Shown here: piece after piece, positions 42,546 to 50,645 of the stretch
How the letters are laid out: every line of letters begins with the position of its first letter
Position numbering within the stretch: position 1 is the stretch's first letter
From: Propionicimonas sp.
GTDB taxonomy: Bacteria; Actinomycetota; Actinomycetes; Propionibacteriales; Propionibacteriaceae
Assembly: GCF_029975155.1 (NCBI RefSeq)
Contig: NZ_JARKPQ010000299.1
Span: forward strand, 1-64,000
Reading direction: 5' to 3'
DNA length: 64,000 nt
Position numbers and translations under genes: made by a program
Notes under the pieces: model-generated
Seen by the model: the letters and a program-made list of their open reading frames with translations, nothing else
Databases searched by the model: none
What the model was told of the DNA's origin: nothing

Positions 42546-42674
42546 TTGGGGCTCCTGAGGGTAGATCCGGTTCGATCATGGCACTGCCGAGGCATGGCAG
42601 GGGCAAAACCGGAACTTTCGGAGGACTTCTTCAACGAGACGAGCTGAAGTTACGCGACTCAAAACTTATGTTGC

Positions 42675-42723
42675 GCTCAGTGGAAATCACGGGACTTGTG
42701 CGCCACCGTGACCGGCAGGGCTC
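42675..42723 (-). pseudogene. Remnant of a second dnaE2 3' end
   Basis: Forty-nine bases match the last codons and stop of the intact dnaE2 at 43024 with a few substitutions. In the same orientation they encode LPVTVAHKSRDFH-stop against LPIMVVHKSRDFH-stop. Homology ends abruptly upstream. It marks a recombination or insertion boundary next to the low-G+C segment. Confidence 0.7.
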
Positions 42724-42763
42724 CAACCGGCTCACGGTCGCGTCATGGCGCTACCGTGTTCGG

Positions 42764-42968
42764 ATGTTTGAGCCGATCGGCCTCCAGGAGCACCTCGACT
42801 GGTTGGGCAAACAGGTGCTGACGCCTGGCCCGAATGCGACGGCTGGCGCGAGCAGGCCTGTCCACCGAGCCGGACGGATCAATCTGGGTACCAGCCGCCC
42901 CGATCGGCCGTGTCTTCATGGCCGATCTGCATCACGCTGGGTTCTGGCGGAGGATTCTGCACCGTTGA
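42764..42968 (+). pseudogene. Probable frameshifted small gene
   Basis: ATG at 42764 opens MFEPIGLQEHLDWLGKQVLT, which then turns into low-complexity sequence. In the next frame a convincing continuation appears: LARMRRLARAGLSTEPDG.. IGRVFMADLHHAGFWRR, ending at the TGA 42966-42968. The whole is 205 bases, one base more than a multiple of three, consistent with one inserted base near 42820. The family is unknown. The frame-zero alternative runs intact to 42997 (77 aa). The 478-bp gap 42546-43023 holds this and the dnaE2 remnant only. Confidence 0.35.
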
Positions 42969-43023
42969 CAGTGGACAATCCTCCGCGTACCGGTTGACTC
43001 TGCGCGAACAGGCCGACACACCC

Positions 43024-46000
43024 TCAGTGGAAGTCGCGAGACTTGTGCACCACCATGATCGGCAGGGGCTCCAGGTGGTCGGCGACCACGTTCACCACTC
43101 CTTCCGGCGAGCGTTCCAGCTTGCCGCGCACCACCAGCGCGGGCGAGGACCGGGCGATCCGGCGGTGACGCTGCCACACCCCCACCGAGCACACCACGTT
43201 CACCAGGCCGAACTCGTCCTCCAGGCTGAGGAATGTGATTCCGGACGCGGTCGCCGGACGCTGCCGGTGAGTGACCAGTCCACCCACCTCCACCCGGCGG
43301 TCCAGCGGAGCCGTGGCGAGGTCGGCCGTCGCGAGCACCCCGCGTTCGACGAGTTCCCCGCGCAGCTGCCCGATCGGATGGTCTCCGGTGCTCACTCCGG
43401 TCGCCCACAGGTCATCGGCCAGCACCTCCGTGGGTGTCGGATCGTCGAACAGCAATGGCTGCGCCTCCACCAGCGTGCCCGGCAGCGAACCGGGTTGGTC
43501 CAGCGCGGCGCTGCCCGCCCGCCACAACGCCTGCCGGCGGGTCAGGCCCAGGCATTCCAGCGCCCCGGACGCGGCCAGCGCCTCCAACTGTTCGGCGGTC
43601 ACCCCCGTCCGGCGGACCAGGTTCTCCATCGACGTGTAGTTCCCGTGGGCTTGACGCTCCCCGACGATCTGGGTGGCCACCGTCTTGCCGATCCCCCGGA
43701 CGCCGGCCAGGCCCAGCCGCACCGCGAAGCGTCCGTCCCTGCGGTGGGACGCGGACTCGTTCGGCGCGGATGGGTCGAACTCCTTGATCTTCGGCTGGTC
43801 GGGATCGAGGCAGGAGTCGAGGCCGGTCGCCTTTCGCACGGTCCCTGAGGAACTCGCGAGGCACGAGCGAGCGTCACGAAGGGCCGACGATGCCTCGCCA
43901 GACTGGGCCAGCGGCCCTTCGTGGCGCTCGCCGGTTCGTTCCTCACCGACGAGCTCCTCAGGGACCGGCTTGGCTGCCTCGAGTGTCGCCTCCGCACCAG
44001 ACCGGGCGAGGTCGGGGCGCAGCACCTCCACGCCGTGTCGGCGGGCGTCCGAGACGAGGGTGGACGCGGAGTAGAACCCCATCGGCTGGGCGCGCAGGAG
44101 GCCGGCGAGGAACGCCGCCGGGTAGTGCAGCTTCAGCCAGCTGGACGCGTAGACCAGCAGCGCGAAGCTCAGCGAGTGCGACTCGGCGAAGCCGAAGTTG
44201 GCGAAGGCCTTGATCTGGGCGTACATGTGCTCGGCGGCCTTGCCGGTCAGGCCGTTGCGGGCCATGCCCTCGAAGAGCTTCCGCTCCAGCGACTCGATCC
44301 GCTCCTCGCCGCGCTTGGAGCCCATCGCGCGGCGCAGCAGGTCGGCGTCCTCGCCGCTGCACTCCCCCACGGCGGTCGCCATCTGCATCAGCTGCTCCTG
44401 GAACACCGGCACCCCCAGCGTCCGCTCCAGCACCGGCTCCAGCAACGGATGCGGATAGGTGACCGGGTCGAACCCCTGCTTGCGACGGACGAACGGGTGC
44501 ACCGCACCGCCCTGGATCGGCCCGGGACGGATCAGCGCGATCTGGATCACCAGGTCGTAGAACTTCCGGGGCTGGAGCCTCGGCAGCAATCCCATCTGTG
44601 CCCGTGACTCCACCTGGAACACCCCGATCGAGTCGGCCCGGCAGAGCATGTCGTAGACCGCCGGCTCCTCCTTCGGGATGGTCTCCAGCTTCCACACCTC
44701 ACCGGTCGAATCCCCGATCAGGTCGAAGCAGTGCTGCAGCGCAGCGAGCATGCCCAGCCCGAGCAGGTCGAACTTCACCAACCCCATCCAGGCGGCGTCG
44801 TCCTTGTCCCACTGGATCACGGTCCGCCTCTCCATCCGGGCGTGCTCGATCGGCACCACCTCGCCCACCGGACGCTCGGTGAGCACCATGCCGCCGGAGT
44901 GGATGCCCAGGTGCCGCGGCGCCTTCAGCAGTTGGGTGGCCAGGTCGGCGACCTGAGCCGGTATCGCAGTGGATGCTCCCTGAGCCTGACGAAGGGCCAC
45001 CCGGGCTTCGTCAGGCTCAGCCAGCATCCCCGCCCCGGCTTCGTCAGGCTCAGCCACCATTTCGGCGAGTGACGAACCCCAGCGCTCCACCTGCTTGGCG
45101 AACGCGTCTCCCTGACCGGGGCTGTAGCCCAGCGCCCTGGCGATGTCGCGGACGGCGTTCTTCGGCCGGTACTGGACGACGTTGCACACCTGAGCGGCAC
45201 GCTCGCGTCCGTAGCGGTCGAACACCCACTGGATGATCTCCTCGCGCCGGTCTGAGTCGAAGTCCACGTCGATGTCGGGCTCCTCGTCACGCAGGGCGGA
45301 GAGGAACCGCTCGAACGGCAGGTCGTAGCGGACCGAGTCCACCGCGGTGATGCCGAGCAGGTAGCAGACCGCCGAGTTGGCCGCGGAGCCGCGTCCCTGA
45401 CACAGGATCTTGCGGTTGCGCGCCTCTTCCACGATGTCGTGCACGATCAGGAAGTAGCCGGGGAAGTCCTTGGCCTCGATCACGGCGAGCTCGCGCTCGA
45501 TCCGCGCGACGGTCTCTGCCGGAGCCGGATCGCCGTAGCGCTCCGGCACTGCCTTCCAGACCAGGTGCCGCAGCCAACTCATCGGGGTGTGGCCGTCCGG
45601 AACCTCCTGCGTGGGCAGGGCCGGCTTGGCCCGGCGCAGGGGGAACGCCAGTTCGTCGGCCAGTGGGACGGTGCGCGCGACCGCCCCCGGGTAGCGGGCG
45701 AACCGGGCGGTCATCTCCGCACCCGAGCGTAGGAACGCCGTGCCCGCCGCGGGCAGCCAGCCGTCCAGGGCGTCCATGCTGCGATTGGCGCGGACGGCCG
45801 CCACGGCCTGCGCGAGCGGGTGCTGCGCCGGGGTGGCGTAGTGGACGTTGCCGGTGGCGATCGTCGGCAGCCTCCGGTCCGCGGCCAGGGCGGCGAGCGC
45901 GTCGTTGTGGGTGGAGTCCAGCGGGTTGCCGAGATCGGTGAGCTCCACGAACACCCGCTCCGGCCCGAACAGGCGGACGAGGTCGTCCAGCTCGCGTCCG

Positions 46001-46614
46001 GCCGCGTCCATCCCCTGACCGGCCAGCGCCTGCCGTACCGCACCCTTGCGGCAGCCGGTCAGCACCACCCAGTGCCCGTCCGCCCGCTCGGCGAGGTCCT
46101 CCGGGTCGTACCACGGACGCCCCTTCTCCCCGCCGAGCAGCTGGCCGTGCGTGATCGCCCCGGCCAACCGGTGATAGCCCTCCTCGCCCGCGGCCAGCAC
46201 GAGCAGGTGCGAGCCGGCCGGATCAGCCCGGCCACCCTGCGGCGCCGGGAGCTCGAGGGACAACTCCGCGCCGAACACCGTCTTCACCTGTCGGGTCTCC
46301 GCCGCCTCGGCGAACCTCACGATGCCGTACAGCCCGTCGTGGTCGGTCAGCGCCAGCGCATGCAGGCCCAGCCGCTCGGCCTCCTCCGCCAGCGCTGTCG
46401 GCGCGGACGCTCCGTCCAGGAACGAGAAGGACGAGTGCGCGTGCAGCTCGGCGTAGGGCACGGCATCGTCGGGACGCTCGATCGGCGTCGGCACGTAATG
46501 CCCCCGCCGGTGGGAGGTCGGGACGTCCCGGGCCGGCACCTGGTTGAGCCGGTCGGGGCTGCTGAGCGTGCGTTCCAGCGTCCGCCAGGTCATCGGCGGG
46601 TTGTGGAAGCCCAT
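43024..46614 (-). CDS. dnaE2: Error-prone DNA polymerase III alpha subunit DnaE2 (ImuC)
   Basis: 1196 aa. Translesion polymerase of the SOS mutasome. N-terminal PHP domain (YAELHAHSSFSFLDG, ALTDHDGLYG), palm with DEEPDIDVDFDSDRREE containing the catalytic Asp residues, CQGRGSAANSAVCY, helix-hairpin-helix region (GVRGIGKTVATQI) and C-terminal OB fold. It is longer than usual because of two in-frame repeat insertions: around 45000 (AEPDEA peptides) and around 43900 (the ALRDARS and LASSSGT peptides). ATG 46614 shares one base with the imuB stop (TGATG). The open frame upstream to 47253 is antisense/alternate-frame to imuB. Third gene of the SOS-controlled imuA'-imuB-dnaE2 operon. Confidence 0.95.
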   Translation of the reverse strand: MGFHNPPMTWRTLERTLSSPDRLNQVPARDVPTSHRRGHYVPTPIERPDDAVPYAELHAHSSFSFLDGASAPTALAEEAERLGLHALALTDHDGLYGIVRFAEAAETRQVKTVFGAELSLELPAPQGGRADPAGSHLLVLAAGEEGYHRLAGAITHGQLLGGEKGRPWYDPEDLAERADGHWVVLTGCRKGAVRQALAGQGMDAAGRELDDLVRLFGPERVFVELTDLGNPLDSTHNDALAALAADRRLPTIATGNVHYATPAQHPLAQAVAAVRANRSMDALDGWLPAAGTAFLRSGAEMTARFARYPGAVARTVPLADELAFPLRRAKPALPTQEVPDGHTPMSWLRHLVWKAVPERYGDPAPAETVARIERELAVIEAKDFPGYFLIVHDIVEEARNRKILCQGRGSAANSAVCYLLGITAVDSVRYDLPFERFLSALRDEEPDIDVDFDSDRREEIIQWVFDRYGRERAAQVCNVVQYRPKNAVRDIARALGYSPGQGDAFAKQVERWGSSLAEMVAEPDEAGAGMLAEPDEARVALRQAQGASTAIPAQVADLATQLLKAPRHLGIHSGGMVLTERPVGEVVPIEHARMERRTVIQWDKDDAAWMGLVKFDLLGLGMLAALQHCFDLIGDSTGEVWKLETIPKEEPAVYDMLCRADSIGVFQVESRAQMGLLPRLQPRKFYDLVIQIALIRPGPIQGGAVHPFVRRKQGFDPVTYPHPLLEPVLERTLGVPVFQEQLMQMATAVGECSGEDADLLRRAMGSKRGEERIESLERKLFEGMARNGLTGKAAEHMYAQIKAFANFGFAESHSLSFALLVYASSWLKLHYPAAFLAGLLRAQPMGFYSASTLVSDARRHGVEVLRPDLARSGAEATLEAAKPVPEELVGEERTGERHEGPLAQSGEASSALRDARSCLASSSGTVRKATGLDSCLDPDQPKIKEFDPSAPNESASHRRDGRFAVRLGLAGVRGIGKTVATQIVGERQAHGNYTSMENLVRRTGVTAEQLEALAASGALECLGLTRRQALWRAGSAALDQPGSLPGTLVEAQPLLFDDPTPTEVLADDLWATGVSTGDHPIGQLRGELVERGVLATADLATAPLDRRVEVGGLVTHRQRPATASGITFLSLEDEFGLVNVVCSVGVWQRHRRIARSSPALVVRGKLERSPEGVVNVVADHLEPLPIMVVHKSRDFH
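43844..43970. repeat. Two inverted CCTTCGTGACG elements inside dnaE2
   Basis: GGTCCCTGAGGAACTCGCGA ... GCGTCACGAAGGGCC (43844-43893) and the reverse form CCCTTCGTGGCGCTCGCC ... CTCCTCAGGGACCGG (43916-43970) stand head to head in the coding sequence. They keep the frame and add about 40 residues between the polymerase core and the helix-hairpin-helix part. Confidence 0.8.
44972..45060. repeat. Three CCTGACGAA-type repeats inside dnaE2
   Basis: CTCCCTGAGCCTGACGAAGG followed by two GCTTCGTCAGGCTCAGCCA units. In dnaE2 they encode MVAEPDEAGAGMLAEPDEA and an RQAQG segment. Same unit as 21108-21150 and 2793. Confidence 0.8.
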
Positions 46615-48467
46615 CAGTCGTACCGCCCCTCGGCCCACCAGGCGCTGCCCTGGAGCACCAGCAACCAGGCTGTCCCGGTGCCGTCGACGATCTGGAACCG
46701 GCTGGCGCTGCGGGCGCGGACAGGGTCCCAGGTCCGCTCGTCGATCGGCCACGGACCGGCCCAGCCGATCACCGTCCGCCGCTCGTCGCCATCGCGCAAC
46801 ACCGTGGGCACGCCGCGCAGCTGGCAGCGTCCGTCGAGGGACACCGGATTGCCGTCCCTGGTCAGCAGCTGCACCGGCCGTGGCTCGGCGAACACCGCGG
46901 ACGGCAGCGGGTCGGGCAGGCTCCCGGGCCAGGGCGCCGCCACCACCGTCATCCCGGAGCCCCCACTCGTCATCCCGGGCTCGATCCGTGTCATCCCGGG
47001 CTCGATCCGGGATCCCGTTCCTGATCCGGCTGCCGGGGATCCCGGCGTCCGCCGGGATGACGTGGATGGGGATCGGGATGACGTGGATGGGGATCGGGCC
47101 GGCGTGGATGGGGATCGGGCCGGCGTGGATGGGGATCGGGCCGGCGTGGGCGAGGAACCGGCAGGCGTGGGCGAGGAACCGGCCGGCGTGGGTGAGGACG
47201 ACCCCGAAGCCCGGTCCCCCCACGGCACCAGCATCTGCCGCTCGGCCAGCCACCGGCCGCCGCCGACCTGAGGGGTGAGCACCCCGTCGTGGCCGAGCAT
47301 GGCCTGCACGCGGGAGAGCACGTGGTGCACGCGCTGGTCCGGCCCGGTGCCGAACAGGCCGGCCTCATGATTGGCCAGGGCGTCCACGGCCACCGGCTCC
47401 AGCCGCAGGCTGGTGACCGCGCTGTACAGGTCCCTGCCGGCGGCCGCCTGCAGCTGCCAGCGGATCCGATCGACCACGGCGGGGGCGTCGAACATGGTCG
47501 GGGCCCCCCAGGTGCGGGTGAGGAATTCGTCCTGCTCCCCGGTGAGTTCCACCCGCAGCTCGGTGCAGGCCAGGCCGGCCGTGGTGAGCGCGGCGATGAA
47601 CTGCTCCACCGTGGCCCGCGCGGTGAAGGCGACCTGGTCGACCAGGGTCAGCGGCGGCTCGAAGTGCATCTCCCTGACCAGCTCGGGGGGTGGGACGCGG
47701 GGCTGCACCGCGCGCGGATCCGCCCCGGCCGCCAGGGCGTGCAGCCGCTCCCCGTGCCGTCCGAACCGGTCGCGCGCCGCCGCGGCCCCCAGCGCGGCGA
47801 AGTCGCCGAGGGTGTGCACGCCCAGCCGCGGCAGCAAGGCGGCCAGGGCCTCATCACCGAGCCGGGAGACCGGCAACGGGGCGACGAAGCCGGCGGAACC
47901 GCCGGGCGGCACGATCCGCACCGGATCGCCGGCGTAGGCGGCCTGCAGCGCGGCGAACAGCCCGTCCGCCACCCCGGCCCGGCCCGTGGTGATGCCGAGA
48001 TCGCTGACCGCCTCCAACAGCACTTCGGCGGCTTCCGCCTCGCTGCCGATGTAGCTGGCGAACCCCCGCGCCCGCAACGCGCACACCCCGGGACGGACCA
48101 CCTGCACCCCCGGTGCCAGCTGTTCCACGCATGTGACGACCCGGACGAACTCGCGGTTGTCCCGGCCTTCGTCAGCGGTCAGCACCGCGAGGCCGGGACA
48201 CCGCGACTGAGCCTCCCTGCGGCGCTGCCCGGTCACCACCCCTTCCGCGGCCGCCTCCGGCGAGCACGCCACCACCCGGTTCGCCGCCACCACGGCGATC
48301 GGACGGCTCACGTCCATGCCCTCGGACAGCGCCCACGCCGTCACCGCCCAGCCCGGGAACCAGAGCACCAGGCAGCGCTCACCCACATCGGTGCCTGAGC
48401 CTGTGTTGCTGGCCCTTCGTGACGCTCGCTCGTTCCTCGCGAGCTCCTCAGGGAGCGTTCTGGTCAT
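46614..48467 (-). CDS. imuB: ImuB, catalytically inactive Y-family polymerase adaptor
   Basis: 617 aa. Y-family fold without the acidic active-site residues: it opens CLVLWFPGWAVTAW where active enzymes have DMDAFF. It also shows a VSRLGDEALAALLPRLGVHTLGDFAAL helix-hairpin-helix region and a C-terminal part ending VLQGSAWWAEGRYD. ImuB links DnaE2 to the beta clamp. Three oddities come from repeats. The first 23 codons (RTLPEELARNERASRRA) are a dispersed repeat. Residues about 416-471 are a seven-residue tandem repeat (SPTPAGS/SPSTPAR). The stretch after it (RIEPGMT) is another repeat. The start is fixed by TGATG overlap with imuA'. So the gene has absorbed insertions at its start and in its linker. 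Confidence 0.92.
   Translation of the reverse strand: MTRTLPEELARNERASRRASNTGSGTDVGERCLVLWFPGWAVTAWALSEGMDVSRPIAVVAANRVVACSPEAAAEGVVTGQRRREAQSRCPGLAVLTADEGRDNREFVRVVTCVEQLAPGVQVVRPGVCALRARGFASYIGSEAEAAEVLLEAVSDLGITTGRAGVADGLFAALQAAYAGDPVRIVPPGGSAGFVAPLPVSRLGDEALAALLPRLGVHTLGDFAALGAAAARDRFGRHGERLHALAAGADPRAVQPRVPPPELVREMHFEPPLTLVDQVAFTARATVEQFIAALTTAGLACTELRVELTGEQDEFLTRTWGAPTMFDAPAVVDRIRWQLQAAAGRDLYSAVTSLRLEPVAVDALANHEAGLFGTGPDQRVHHVLSRVQAMLGHDGVLTPQVGGGRWLAERQMLVPWGDRASGSSSPTPAGSSPTPAGSSPTPARSPSTPARSPSTPARSPSTSSRSPSTSSRRTPGSPAAGSGTGSRIEPGMTRIEPGMTSGGSGMTVVAAPWPGSLPDPLPSAVFAEPRPVQLLTRDGNPVSLDGRCQLRGVPTVLRDGDERRTVIGWAGPWPIDERTWDPVRARSASRFQIVDGTGTAWLLVLQGSAWWAEGRYD
46951..47062. repeat. ATCCCGG...CCGGGAT repeats inside imuB
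   Basis: Several GTCATCCCGG / CCGGGATCC arms (GTCATCCCGGGCTCGATCCG twice, then GGATCCCGGCGTCCGCCGGG) of the family at 1-260, read through in-frame as GMTRIEPGMT and RRTPGSPA peptides. Confidence 0.85.
47054..47221. repeat. Eight 21-bp tandem repeats in imuB
   Basis: Units of GGGCCGGCGTGGATGGGGAT plus C repeat eight times with gradual change (GGGATGACGT... at the left, ...GTGGGCGAGGAAC at the right). They encode SPSTPAR/SPTPAGS heptapeptides in the linker before the C-terminal part of ImuB. A likely variable-number site. Confidence 0.9.
48413..48456. repeat. Dispersed repeat forming the imuB N-terminus
   Basis: CCCTTCGTGACGCTCGCTCG ... GAGCTCCTCAGGGAGCG begins four codons after the imuB ATG and is read in-frame as the TLPEELARNERASRRA peptide. 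The core ImuB homology starts directly after it. Confidence 0.8.
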
Positions 48468-49156
48468 CAGCCCACCGCCCGCAGCGCTGCCGGCTGGGCC
48501 GCCGGCTCGGGCAGCAGGGCCAGCCGTCCGTCCGGGGCAGGCAGGACGAGCCGGACGGTCCGGGCGCCGGGAACCCGGCGGGAACGGACGGTCACCGTCA
48601 CCTCACGGCTGGTCAGGTAGCCGTAGCCGTCCCCCACCCCGGACCAGCGGGGTTCCCCGAGGGCCAGCGAGGCCTCCACCCGCGGCCACGGCCCGTGCAC
48701 CAGCAGGACGGATCCCCGGTCCCGCAGCCGGGACGCGAGCCGGGCTGCGTCCGCCTCACGCACGCGTCCGGTCGGCCGGACGGCCACCACCGGCAGCGCT
48801 TCGGCCAGAGCGGCCGTCGCGGCCAGCCACTGCTCCGCCGGCTCGGGTACCAGCGCCACCCGGTCGAGAGCCACCCCGGCGCGTCCCGCTGCCTCCGCAC
48901 CGAACTCCGGCATGCCCACCACGCCGCACCAGTGGCCTTCCGCGGACGGCCCGGCCAGCAGGGCCAGCAGCAGCGCACCCGGAGTGGCGAGCGAGTAGGC
49001 AGCCCCCGGCTTCAGCCCACCCTCCAGCAGCCCGGCCAGTTCCGCGGGCACCGGGAACGGGGACGGCCGCACCCGTGCTTCCTTCGCCGTGACCTGCGCG
49101 CGCAGCCGTTCGAGCAGTTCCCCTCGCGGGACCTGGATCTCCGGCGTGCGCTTCAC
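48467..49156 (-). CDS. imuA: ImuA', mutasome RecA-like accessory protein
   Basis: 229 aa from the GTG at 49156. Weakly RecA-like (LLEGGLKPGAAYSLATPGALLLALLAGPS in place of Walker A, ALVPEPAEQWLAATAALAEAL). It ends in the short basic-hydrophobic tail typical of actinobacterial ImuA', which binds ImuB. The start is chosen by promoter geometry: the SOS promoter -10 (49168-49163) puts transcription at or very near 49156, giving a leaderless mRNA. The next upstream GTG (49174) lies inside the LexA box, so it cannot be used from that promoter. Its stop overlaps the imuB start (TGATG). Confidence 0.85.
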   Translation of the reverse strand: MKRTPEIQVPRGELLERLRAQVTAKEARVRPSPFPVPAELAGLLEGGLKPGAAYSLATPGALLLALLAGPSAEGHWCGVVGMPEFGAEAAGRAGVALDRVALVPEPAEQWLAATAALAEALPVVAVRPTGRVREADAARLASRLRDRGSVLLVHGPWPRVEASLALGEPRWSGVGDGYGYLTSREVTVTVRSRRVPGARTVRLVLPAPDGRLALLPEPAAQPAALRAVG

Positions 49157-49162
49157 CCATCG

Positions 49163-49191
49163 ATGATCGAACACCCGTTCGATTTCGTCAA
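49163..49191 (-). promoter_or_regulatory. SOS promoter of imuA'-imuB-dnaE2
   Basis: Minus strand TTGACG (49191-49186), 17-bp spacer, GATCAT (49168-49163). The LexA box fills the spacer and overlaps the -10 by two bases, so LexA binding must block RNA polymerase. Confidence 0.65.
49167..49182. promoter_or_regulatory. LexA (SOS) box
   Basis: TCGAACACCCGTTCGA is a perfect match to the actinobacterial SOS box TCGAAC-N4-GTTCGA. It is placed in the promoter of the mutasome operon, whose mycobacterial counterparts are SOS-induced. Confidence 0.93.
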
Positions 49192-49218
49192 GGTGATGGA
49201 ACTCCTGGCCTCGACAGC

Positions 49219-49312
49219 CCCACTGCTCACACGGGGTCTCGACAAGCTCGACCAGCGATTCACGGGGCAATGCCCCCAGGGTCTCGACAAGCTCGACCAG
49301 CGGTTTTATGCG
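49219..49312. repeat. GGTCTCGACAAGCTCGACCAGCG repeat pair
   Basis: Two copies of GGTCTCGACAAGCTCGACCA, 54 bp apart, in the gap between imuA' and pafA. Related units are translated in adnB, the AAA ATPase and the FHA protein. The second copy reaches into the last base of pafA's 3' flank. Confidence 0.85.
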
Positions 49313-50643
49313 CAGGCCGCGAGCAACTCCTCCAACTCGGGCGTGGTGGTGGCCAGGGGGTCGTCCAGAACCACGGTGTGGTCGGTGCGGTGGCCTTCGG
49401 CGTCGGGCAGGTCGCGGACGGTGCAGGTCCGCCAGTCCACGCTGTGGGTCAGCCGCCCGGCACCCACCGCGCGCAGGAAGGACGCCCGGGCGACCGCCCG
49501 CGTCGGCTCGGGCGGGTCGGAGAGGGCCCGGGTGACCTCCACCGGGTCAGTGAGCCGGGTCACCGCTCCCCCGCCCTCGAGCACGGCCAGCGGCCCGCCG
49601 AGCTGGTGGAAGGCGAGGTCGAGCTGGGCCAGCCGCGGGTCGTCCGTCGCCAACCCGTGCCGCTGCCGGAACTCGCGGAGCAGCCGCAGCTTGGCCGCCC
49701 ATTCCACGGTGTCGGCGACGAGATCGGGCTCGCCGGCGGCCAGCGCGTCCAGCACCCCTGCCCACAACATCGCCAGGCCGGTCTCTGCGTGCGGAGCCGC
49801 CAGGTCGAGATACGCCCGCTGCACATCGACAGCGGTCGCCGTCCGCCCGTCGGCCAGTTCCAGCACGGCCAGCGGGTCCCGGGCCACCCGGCGCAGGGCG
49901 ACCGCGGGATCCGCCAGCCGCAACGCCGCCAGCCGCGCGTCCGGCCCCTCCGGGCGGTCGAGCAACTCCAGCACCGCCGCCGTCGTCCCCACCTTCAGCC
50001 AGCCGGACGGCTCGACGAGGTTCGAGTCACCGGCCAGCACGTGCAGCCGCCGGAACCGGGCCGGGTCGGCCAGCGGCTCGTCCCGCGTGTTCACCAGCGG
50101 CCGGGCGCGCGTCGTCAGCGCGGACAGCTCCTCGTGCAGATGGTCCGCGCGCTGGCTGATCCGGAACTCCCCGCGGTGCCAGCGTCCGGTGCCGCACAGC
50201 ACCTGCCGGGTGACCAGGAACGGCGTCAGCAGCTCCACCGCACCCGCCAGTTCCAGCTCGCGGCTGACCAGGTAGTTCTCGTGGCAGCCCCACGAGTTGC
50301 CGAAGCCGTCCACGTTGTTCTTGAACAGCCGGAACGCGACCTCCGTCCCGGTCGAAGCGGCGAGCGCCGTCGCCCGGGCGGCCAGGTCGGCGAGCAGCTC
50401 GTCCCCCGCACGCTCCGCGACCAGCACTCCGCGCGGCGTCCGGCACTCGGGCGTCGCGTATTCCGGATGCGCCCCCACGTCGAGGTACAGCCGGCCGCCG
50501 TTGGCCAGGAACGCGTCGGTCGAGCGGTGCTCCGCCACCACCGGACGGAACAGCAGCTCCGCCGCCTCCGGGGCGCTCAGCCGGCGTCCACCCGCCCGGG
50601 CGCTCAGCCCGTACTCGGTCTCGACGCCCAGCACCCGCTCCAC
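49306..50643 (-). CDS. pafA: Pup-protein ligase PafA
   Basis: 445 aa. Links the small protein Pup to lysines of targets for proteasomal degradation. The glutamine-synthetase-like fold shows VLGVETEYGL at the N-terminus, FLANGGRLYLDVGAHPEYAT, LFKNNVDGFGNSWGCHENYL, and VNTRDEPLADPARFRRLHV; the phenotype FLxNG-x-RLYLD is PafA- and not Dop-like. Length fits (mycobacterial PafA 452). GTG start, two bases after the rluB stop. No pup, dop, mpa or proteasome gene lies in the window, so it is split from its usual neighbours. Confidence 0.92.
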   Translation of the reverse strand: MERVLGVETEYGLSARAGGRRLSAPEAAELLFRPVVAEHRSTDAFLANGGRLYLDVGAHPEYATPECRTPRGVLVAERAGDELLADLAARATALAASTGTEVAFRLFKNNVDGFGNSWGCHENYLVSRELELAGAVELLTPFLVTRQVLCGTGRWHRGEFRISQRADHLHEELSALTTRARPLVNTRDEPLADPARFRRLHVLAGDSNLVEPSGWLKVGTTAAVLELLDRPEGPDARLAALRLADPAVALRRVARDPLAVLELADGRTATAVDVQRAYLDLAAPHAETGLAMLWAGVLDALAAGEPDLVADTVEWAAKLRLLREFRQRHGLATDDPRLAQLDLAFHQLGGPLAVLEGGGAVTRLTDPVEVTRALSDPPEPTRAVARASFLRAVGAGRLTHSVDWRTCTVRDLPDAEGHRTDHTVVLDDPLATTTPELEELLAACA

Positions 50644-50645
50644 GG

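Noticed and set aside
47054-47221. CRISPR or origin iterons
   Set aside because: The 21-bp units are directly adjacent, in-frame with imuB and encode a heptapeptide, so they are a coding tandem repeat.
46615-47253. DnaE2 starting at 47253
   Set aside because: The upstream part lies inside imuB in another frame; the ATG at 46614 sharing a base with the imuB stop starts the conserved sequence.
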